Assembly: GCA_016212095.1 (NCBI GenBank)
Contig: JACRHH010000020.1
Location: forward strand, 1-48,900
DNA from: Nitrospirota bacterium
GTDB taxonomy: Bacteria; Nitrospirota; Thermodesulfovibrionia; SZUA-242
Reading direction: 5' to 3'
Length of the DNA: 48,900 nt
The notes under the pieces are model-generated. The model made no database searches and was not told the DNA's origin. It was given only the letters and a program-made list of their open reading frames with translations. Both the position numbers and the translations under genes were made by a program. Within the stretch, counting starts at the first letter, position 1; each line of letters starts with the position of its first letter. This document shows, in pieces, positions 42,430-48,900 of this stretch.

Positions 42430-45400
42430 ATGGGGCTATCTGTCCGGATGCACAGGTTTTTGTTTCTGGCCGCCTTGATCTGCGGCTGTCTTAACGCAAT
42501 TCTCGGTTCAACCGTATCCGCAACTGATTCATCGCACGGCATTCCGTCGGAAACGTGGGGTTCGAACTACGGCAATACCGGATACTCATCCGTAACCGGC
42601 ATGGTTACGGACAGCGCGGGCAATACCATTTTTACCGGGCTAATAATGCCTGCCGGTACGTCTCCCGTTGATTATTCGACGGTGAAGTACGGTGAGTCAG
42701 GCGGATTATCGTGGGTTCGCAACTTCAGCGAGCCTATGGATATGGGCAACAATCTCAGATTTGATGCGCCTGAACTGTCGGAGGATATCGCCGCCGACAG
42801 AGCAGGGAATGTAATTGTAACCGGCTACAGATACAAGTTTAGCGACTCGGAATGCGTAACCATCAAATACTCGCCGGAAGGGGCTGTCCGCTGGATTCGA
42901 AAATACGACACCGCAACGTATGATTTCTGCTCCGTGATCGCGTCGGACGATGATGGAAACATTTATGTCGGGGTTGATTCGCCGGGTCTTGCCGACACGG
43001 CGCGCATAATCAAATATGATATAAACGGAAACACTGTTTTCGTTGTTCCAAACGTACCCGGTAATCCTGTCTCGTATATATTCGATTTGGCGGTCGATGC
43101 AGCCGGCAACATTTATGCGCTGGCGCATAAGCAATCCGATACCAAGACATATCTGCTTGTCAAATGGAACGCATCAGGAAGCATTGCCTGGCTGAAACCA
43201 TATTTCACGGGATCCCTCTGCGGCTCTAGTCTTGCCGTCAGTTCGAACGGAATCTTTGTGAGTTCCGGTGTCTGCGGCGCATCAGATAATAAAGCAATTA
43301 AAACGACAAAGTACGATACGCAGGGAAATGAAATCTGGACATATAATTACAGCGGAGATGGTGGCGCCTACTCACTCGCAAATATTTCAGGTATCGCAAC
43401 CGATAGCGGTGGCTCTGTTTACATAAATGGCGGCTTAGTCAACACCGCCGCCAGCCGGTTAATCACACTCAAAATTGATGGCGAAGGCGGATTGGCATGG
43501 GAGAAATGGCACGGGGATGGATTTGCACCCTACAAAATAACTGTTGACGGAACCAATCATCTGTATCTGGGCGGCAGGGTGGTGAACGTATCAACGATCG
43601 GCTTTCAGATCAGGAAGTACGATCAGCAACAGTCATCCACGATCGATTTACAGGCCGGAACAATTACGGCAAGTCTGGCCGGAAGCCAAATCCATATCGC
43701 CGATTCCGTCTCCAACGCGGGCAACACATCCGCCACAGGCGTTACGGTTCACTACTATCTATCAACCGATGCCGGCGATGCCGGCATTACCACCGCCGAC
43801 ATCTTGCTCGGTGTGCGCACAATAGATGCGATCAGCGCCGGAAGTTCGAGTGCCGGAGATGTAACCTTCAGCATTCCAGCCGGGTTGGCCGGTGGCCGTT
43901 ACCACATCGGCATGATAGTCGATCCGTTAAATACCGTAACGGAATCGGACGAGGGTAATAATTCTGCCATCGGCAATGAACTTGTGCTGCCGTTTCCGGC
44001 CCCGATTGCGGTAGTAATTTCATCTCCGGCGCAGGGATCGTGCATGAATTCCCGTGCCGTCACGGTTTCCGGAACGGTTGGAAACGCAATTGCACCGGCT
44101 GTCTCTGCCGCCGGGGTTTCGGCGATGGTGTCCGGCAATGCGTTTTCTGTTGCCGATGTCGCGCTTGTCGAGGGCGCAAACGTGATAACTGTTGCGGCAA
44201 CGGATGCGCCCGGTAATTCCGGTTCGGCGTCCGTGGCGCTGACGGTTGACACCGTTTCCCCGGCGGTCACCGGATTTACCGTCATGGCCGATCCGAAACT
44301 GACGCTGTTGATCCCGCTGAAAATAGGTTTCAGCGAGGCTCCGGATATGGCCACGATTCCGCCGAATATTTTCATAACCGGCAAAAGCGGCGATGTGGCG
44401 GGCGCGTTCAGTCTTTCCGGCAATGATGTTCTGTTTATGCCGTCAGCCGAATTTAGGCCGAACGAAACCTACACTGTTACAGTGAATAACGGTGTCAAGG
44501 ATTTATGCGGCAATAGTCTCGCCACCGTGTTCGCCGGCAGTTTTGAGACGCGGATCGGCCCGGCGTTCGTTCATGGCGAGGTGTATGACGACGCCACCGG
44601 CCTTCCGCTGGCCGGAGCCGTGATACGGATGACCAGTATAGACGGCGATGCGCCTGATCCGGCGATCGAAACGACAACCGACATCATGGGCCGGTACGGC
44701 TTTGAGTACAACGCCGGTTCCGGCGACGCGCATATTGTAATCGGCAGGGATGGCTACACCAGCGCATACAGAAACGCGGCGGTCTGGCCGGGCCGCTCCT
44801 TCGAGGTTTTTGACGCGCGGCTTACTCCCGTTGCTTCGCCTGCCTCAATCACGGTGCTTGGTCAGCAGGGTTTGGCGGGCCGCCTGCCTTCCGGCTGGTC
44901 GCCGGTTTATGCGGTCGATGTCCGGTCAAGCGGTTCGACGCTGGCTTTGCCGGGAACGCTATTAATCAAAAATACATACGGTTTCAGCGGAGCAGGAAGT
45001 GTTGTCGCCGCACGGTTCGACGAAGAAACATCGAAGTGGATTGCGTCCGATATTTCCTTCGAGGGTGAAAATATCGCAATCGGCGTAAACGCAGCCGGCC
45101 AGTACGCGCTTCTTGTTGCCGACACCGCGCCGTCAGTTCCGCCGATGCCCGCCGGTGTTGGTGCGCCGATTCTCCCTGCAGCAACGGCGAACCCGGATAC
45201 CGGCAATGCTGTGGTTGAGGTTACACCTCCAGCAGTGTTTTCGGCTATCGGCGCGCGCGGTCTGACGTCGGTGGTTGTTACCACGCCGACGCCGATTCCG
45301 TCGGGAACAGCGGTTCGCGCGCGGATAACCGAAAAGTACGATCTTTCAAGCGGCGAGACGGTTTCGAAGGAGCCGTTCGATCAGGATATTGTGCTCTACG

Positions 45401-48400
45401 CATGGCCAATTGACGGCAGCGACAACACGCTTTCCGCCGGTTTTCCGGTTACGCCGTCCGAAACATATCCGCTTGGAACGCTTCGCCATGGAAGCGTGGA
45501 GATCGATGTTGCGCTTGCGCCGCAGGACGCGTCCGCCGGAAACGTTATCGGCGTTGCGGGCGGGATTGTCACGGGCGAAACCGGCAACGTCGGCTTGACG
45601 ATTGCGGCATCTGCGCTTTTGGGCGATACGTCATTTACATTGAATGCGCTTGCCGCGCCCGATCTGCCGCCGATTGATTCGAGCGCGCCGGATTTCATCG
45701 GCGGCATCGATCTTCGTATGCGTGGAAACGGTTTCGCGCCCGATGCAGTTCCGGAATTCACACTTCCGGGAGCGCTGCCGGCAGATTCCGATGTGATAAT
45801 GACCCGCGCCGGCATGATCAGCGGCATACCGGCGCAGACAGTAGCGGCTGTGGGGAAAATCTCCGGCGGGCGTGTTGCGATTACCCGCTGCCTTTCATCG
45901 CCATGCATCGCTGACGGACGCTACGGGTTTTATGTTTCGCCCGGCCAGCTTGCTTTCATATCCGGGCAGGTTTTTAAATCAGGCGCGCCAGCATCAGGCG
46001 TCGAACTCCGCTCTCAGAGCCTTCCGTTCCGGTACATTTCCGACATCGGCGGCGGGTTTACGGTTGTCGCGCTTGCCGGATCATACGCCGTGTCTGCAAT
46101 CGAGCGCGGCACGGGTTTGGAGTCAGCCTCAAGCGGAAGCGTATCAGCCGGAGAAACGGCGTTGGCAACGCTGAACCTTGCGGTAAATCCGCCGGTGGTT
46201 GCATCGGTTACTCCGTTTGACAAGGCTACCGGCGTGGATGCGTCTGCGCGGATAGAGATTCTGTTTTCGAAGCCGGTGAATCCGTCAACCGTCACGAACG
46301 CTTCCATAAGCCTGTACCAATCGGTTCCCGGCCTCGCCATTCCGCCTGTTTTGGTTGCCGGGCGGGCGTCGCTGGTATCCGGTACGCGTGCCGTCTTCAC
46401 GCCGGAATCTGCGCTGAGGGCCAATGCCATCTACCGGCTTCGCGTTTCAAGCGCAATTACGGACAGTTACGGCACGCCGCTTTCTCCCGTTGAAACCGTC
46501 TTCACCACCGCCGTGGTGCTGGGCAATGCTGCGCTTGAAGCCGGGCAGCTTCGCGCGGGCCTGCCGGATGAAAGCGGCATGATGGCGATAAGCGGCGGAC
46601 GCGGGCTTGCGGCTCCGGGAAGCCCGGTGGTTCTGTTTAACCGGACGCGGAACATCGTGGTTACGGTGACGACAGACGAGGACGGCAGTTTTACAGGCAC
46701 ACTCGCCGGGGCGATTGGCGATAAGGTGGACGTTTATGTTGAAGACCTTCTTGGCAACGTAACGGTTCTTGATCCGGGCATTTTTCAGAACCCCGACGGC
46801 AGCGCGGCTGTCGGGCCGGAGGGCGGAGTGATGCAGGGGCCGGGCGAGATAGAGACATATGTGCCGGGCGGCGCGTTTGATGAGGCCATGGTGATAAAGG
46901 TATCCGCCGCCGCAGCGGATCTGCTTGAGGAGCTGACGGCTGATCCGGCGGTGCAATCCGTAGGCGCTTTTCAGATAGACACTTCAGGCGTTCGGGCGAA
47001 GGAGGAGCTTAAGATATCGCTTCCCGCGCCCGACTGGGTAACGCCCGACGATCAGATAATCATTACGAAAGTTGTAAACTTCCGTGGCCGCGACGAGCTT
47101 ACGCTTGTCTGCCCGGCGGTTTTGCGCGACGGGCGGATATATTCGACCTCGCCGCCGTTTGACGGCGTGTACGACGGCGGATATTACGGAGTTCAGGTTC
47201 ATCTTGAAGACGGCGTTGGCTATGCGATGGTAGACGCGTGGGTGGTGGACGAGCTACGCACATGGATAGCTGGCAAGGCCGGGCTGACCTTTCCGGTATA
47301 CAAGGAAGTCCGCCGTCGGTTTCCGGTAACGGTTCCTGTGAACAAGCCGTTTAACGTGACGCTTCGCGGCCTCGACGGCACGGAGCTGAGGACGGTGTCG
47401 ATACAGGGGCCGACTGAGCGCGGGCAGATGCTTCCGTTTGTGGTTCATCTGACCAACGACCACACGCCGCCCAAGCCTGTAAAGCGCTCGATTCCGGACG
47501 ATGCTGTCGGCATTCTGCCGTGGGGCGACGAGTATTCGATAACGTTTGACGAGCCGATTGCGCCGGAAAGCGTAAACAGCGAGACGGTTAAGGTGACGGA
47601 CAGCCAGGGCAATGCGGTTGTGGGCGTTGCGCGTCTGTCGGGCGACGGGCGCGAGATTGTGTTTGTGCCCGCATACGGCTACCGGTACGGCGAGACGTAC
47701 ACGATTGCGATAAACGGCGTGAAGGATAATGGCGGCAACGAGCTAACCGGCACAACCGGGCGTTTCACCACGTTCAAGCCTGAGGTTTTATCCTCTGTCG
47801 GCTCGTTTCCTGAGGCAGCGCGTCTTGTGAAGTTTAATGACAGGGTTGCGGTCATGGGCCATACTCGCTACGGCTCATTTGTGCTGACAAACTCTTACCT
47901 GAGTTTGGTAGACGTATCAGACCCGTACAATCCGCGCAATCTGGGCGTGGGGCAGGTGACCGAAACGTCTGACGCGGATGCGCGTGGAAAACTTCTCTTG
48001 CAATATGCAAACGACATCAAGGCGGTGGAGAACCTGCCTCTTACGGGCATAAATAACGCTGATTTATCAGGCGATTACATCGTTACCGCCGGATACACGC
48101 AGTGGAACTACAATGGCCGAACGCATCGCGGGCGGCTGGGCTACATCAAGTCCGGCCAGCTTTCGAATCCGGATTCGCTGGTCAACGACGACCTGTATCT
48201 GTCGTGGAATCCGGGCAACGACGATCCACCTCCTCCGGGCGCGCCATACCACCGTGGCGAGCCGATGGAGATGACGATCTACGGAACCAACGCGTACATC
48301 GCCAACTCCGGTCTTGGCGTGCAGGCGGTCGATCTTACGCAGATGGCCGGAAACAAGGCCGGCGCGATAGGCGGCACGTATAGCGGCAGCGGCACGACGG

Positions 48401-48900
48401 CGGAGAATCTGTACAACTCCATCTCCCGCGCCGGCGATAAAATACTGGCTGTTCGCGGCGACGAGCTTGTGATACTCGGCACGGATCTGCGCCCGCTTGG
48501 CAGCTTTGCCGGGCTGAATCATGCCTACGGCGTAACTGGCGTTGAGAAATATCCGATTGACATCGACGGCGACGGGAACCTGGGCGATTACGAGGATTGG
48601 GACGGCGACGCAACAACCTCGGCTCAGGAGTCGTTCGACCTTGCGCTTGTTTCAACGAGCGACGGCGTGGTGGTGATAGACGTAACCGAGCCGGGAGCGG
48701 CCAACAAACTCGACCTGATAGGCAACGCTCGCGGCAGGGTGAAGGCGGACAGGGAAAAACGCGTTGGCTACGCAAACGGCGGCGCGGTGATCTTCAGCCT
48801 GCGGCACTTGCGCGCGGGGCTGGATGTATCGGCGTTAGACACCGCCGAAGACCGGGTGCTGTACCGCAGTTCCGAGCCGGGCGGCGCGTTCGACATAAGC
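42430..48900 (+). CDS. Giant secreted multidomain protein, 3' partial
   Basis: One frame stays open from ATG 42430 to the window end: at least 2157 residues, no stop. The start has a GGAGGGGG site and a signal peptide (FLFLAALICGCLNAILGSTVSA). Domains: SBBP-like beta-propeller repeats (about 40-395; AGNTIFTG, AGNVIVTG, GNIYVG); a CARDB domain (about 405-517); an Ig-like module (about 530-605); a SbsA-type Big_5 domain (about 610-710); a carboxypeptidase-regulatory-like module (about 715-800); further Big_5 domains at about 1256-1360 and 1685-1782; and LVIVD-type repeats near the end (YLSLVDVSDPYNPRNLG; GVVVIDVTEP), with a calcium-loop-like DIDGDGNLGDYEDWDGD near 2040. It is probably a cell-surface or released adhesin-like protein. 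Function and full length are unknown. Confidence 0.88.
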   Translation, partial: MGLSVRMHRFLFLAALICGCLNAILGSTVSATDSSHGIPSETWGSNYGNTGYSSVTGMVTDSAGNTIFTGLIMPAGTSPVDYSTVKYGESGGLSWVRNFSEPMDMGNNLRFDAPELSEDIAADRAGNVIVTGYRYKFSDSECVTIKYSPEGAVRWIRKYDTATYDFCSVIASDDDGNIYVGVDSPGLADTARIIKYDINGNTVFVVPNVPGNPVSYIFDLAVDAAGNIYALAHKQSDTKTYLLVKWNASGSIAWLKPYFTGSLCGSSLAVSSNGIFVSSGVCGASDNKAIKTTKYDTQGNEIWTYNYSGDGGAYSLANISGIATDSGGSVYINGGLVNTAASRLITLKIDGEGGLAWEKWHGDGFAPYKITVDGTNHLYLGGRVVNVSTIGFQIRKYDQQQSSTIDLQAGTITASLAGSQIHIADSVSNAGNTSATGVTVHYYLSTDAGDAGITTADILLGVRTIDAISAGSSSAGDVTFSIPAGLAGGRYHIGMIVDPLNTVTESDEGNNSAIGNELVLPFPAPIAVVISSPAQGSCMNSRAVTVSGTVGNAIAPAVSAAGVSAMVSGNAFSVADVALVEGANVITVAATDAPGNSGSASVALTVDTVSPAVTGFTVMADPKLTLLIPLKIGFSEAPDMATIPPNIFITGKSGDVAGAFSLSGNDVLFMPSAEFRPNETYTVTVNNGVKDLCGNSLATVFAGSFETRIGPAFVHGEVYDDATGLPLAGAVIRMTSIDGDAPDPAIETTTDIMGRYGFEYNAGSGDAHIVIGRDGYTSAYRNAAVWPGRSFEVFDARLTPVASPASITVLGQQGLAGRLPSGWSPVYAVDVRSSGSTLALPGTLLIKNTYGFSGAGSVVAARFDEETSKWIASDISFEGENIAIGVNAAGQYALLVADTAPSVPPMPAGVGAPILPAATANPDTGNAVVEVTPPAVFSAIGARGLTSVVVTTPTPIPSGTAVRARITEKYDLSSGETVSKEPFDQDIVLYAWPIDGSDNTLSAGFPVTPSETYPLGTLRHGSVEIDVALAPQDASAGNVIGVAGGIVTGETGNVGLTIAASALLGDTSFTLNALAAPDLPPIDSSAPDFIGGIDLRMRGNGFAPDAVPEFTLPGALPADSDVIMTRAGMISGIPAQTVAAVGKISGGRVAITRCLSSPCIADGRYGFYVSPGQLAFISGQVFKSGAPASGVELRSQSLPFRYISDIGGGFTVVALAGSYAVSAIERGTGLESASSGSVSAGETALATLNLAVNPPVVASVTPFDKATGVDASARIEILFSKPVNPSTVTNASISLYQSVPGLAIPPVLVAGRASLVSGTRAVFTPESALRANAIYRLRVSSAITDSYGTPLSPVETVFTTAVVLGNAALEAGQLRAGLPDESGMMAISGGRGLAAPGSPVVLFNRTRNIVVTVTTDEDGSFTGTLAGAIGDKVDVYVEDLLGNVTVLDPGIFQNPDGSAAVGPEGGVMQGPGEIETYVPGGAFDEAMVIKVSAAAADLLEELTADPAVQSVGAFQIDTSGVRAKEELKISLPAPDWVTPDDQIIITKVVNFRGRDELTLVCPAVLRDGRIYSTSPPFDGVYDGGYYGVQVHLEDGVGYAMVDAWVVDELRTWIAGKAGLTFPVYKEVRRRFPVTVPVNKPFNVTLRGLDGTELRTVSIQGPTERGQMLPFVVHLTNDHTPPKPVKRSIPDDAVGILPWGDEYSITFDEPIAPESVNSETVKVTDSQGNAVVGVARLSGDGREIVFVPAYGYRYGETYTIAINGVKDNGGNELTGTTGRFTTFKPEVLSSVGSFPEAARLVKFNDRVAVMGHTRYGSFVLTNSYLSLVDVSDPYNPRNLGVGQVTETSDADARGKLLLQYANDIKAVENLPLTGINNADLSGDYIVTAGYTQWNYNGRTHRGRLGYIKSGQLSNPDSLVNDDLYLSWNPGNDDPPPPGAPYHRGEPMEMTIYGTNAYIANSGLGVQAVDLTQMAGNKAGAIGGTYSGSGTTAENLYNSISRAGDKILAVRGDELVILGTDLRPLGSFAGLNHAYGVTGVEKYPIDIDGDGNLGDYEDWDGDATTSAQESFDLALVSTSDGVVVIDVTEPGAANKLDLIGNARGRVKADREKRVGYANGGAVIFSLRHLRAGLDVSALDTAEDRVLYRSSEPGGAFDIS

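Overview
The window looks like a chromosomal segment of a Gram-negative, motile, probably anaerobic or microaerophilic bacterium of the Desulfobacterota/Nitrospirota/Nitrospinota type. I do not commit to a phylum. The evidence is Lnt, lipoproteins and an outer-membrane barrel (two membranes), c-type haem motifs in periplasmic sensors, many sigma-54 activators, a complete flagellar basal-body/export operon, and a cobalamin riboswitch on a ThiC-family gene.

Layout. (1) 1-5.4 kb: tail of a Bat operon (BatB-BatC fusion, BatD, BatE, a Sel1 protein), with a RelE/ParE toxin-antitoxin pair lodged inside it; then a DUF4258/DUF2283 pair at 5.4-5.9 kb. (2) 5.95-12.6 kb, minus strand: four two-component genes whose first member is a hybrid kinase with a periplasmic CxxCH haem motif. 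It is divergent from a small c-type cytochrome across a region with inverted repeats. (3) 13.2-17.2 kb: UMF1-type MFS transporter, lnt, and prfB with an intact programmed +1 frameshift. (4) 17.2-19.6 kb: a second small-gene/DUF2283 pair, an outer-membrane barrel with a cysteine-rich triple-repeat lipoprotein, and a partly decayed antitoxin-like pair. (5) 19.7-25.4 kb, minus strand: a GAF kinase, a second CxxCH-bearing kinase and an NtrC-type sigma-54 regulator. (6) 25.6-27.2 kb, minus strand: a ThiC-family gene behind a cobalamin riboswitch and an intrinsic terminator, probably bzaF (5-hydroxybenzimidazole synthase). (7) 27.3-41.8 kb, plus strand: an NtrC-type regulator, a TPR protein, a FleS/FleR-like pair, a consensus sigma-54 promoter, then flgB-flgC-fliE-fliF-fliG-fliH-fliI-fliJ-motE and two REC-degenerate-GGDEF proteins. 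(8) 41.8-48.9 kb: an IS transposase remnant, a 386-nt gap, and a giant secreted multidomain protein (at least 2157 residues) running off the window.

How it fits together. Signal transduction dominates: six histidine kinases, three sigma-54 activators, one single-domain receiver and two receiver-pseudo-GGDEF proteins. Two kinases appear able to carry covalent haem in the periplasm, and one is paired with a cytochrome, suggesting redox or gas sensing. The FleS/FleR-like pair directly precedes the sigma-54 promoter of the flagellar operon. The riboswitch ties the ThiC paralogue to B12 lower-ligand supply rather than thiamin.

Limits: all family assignments come from reading motifs by eye. No database search, structure prediction or folding calculation was run.
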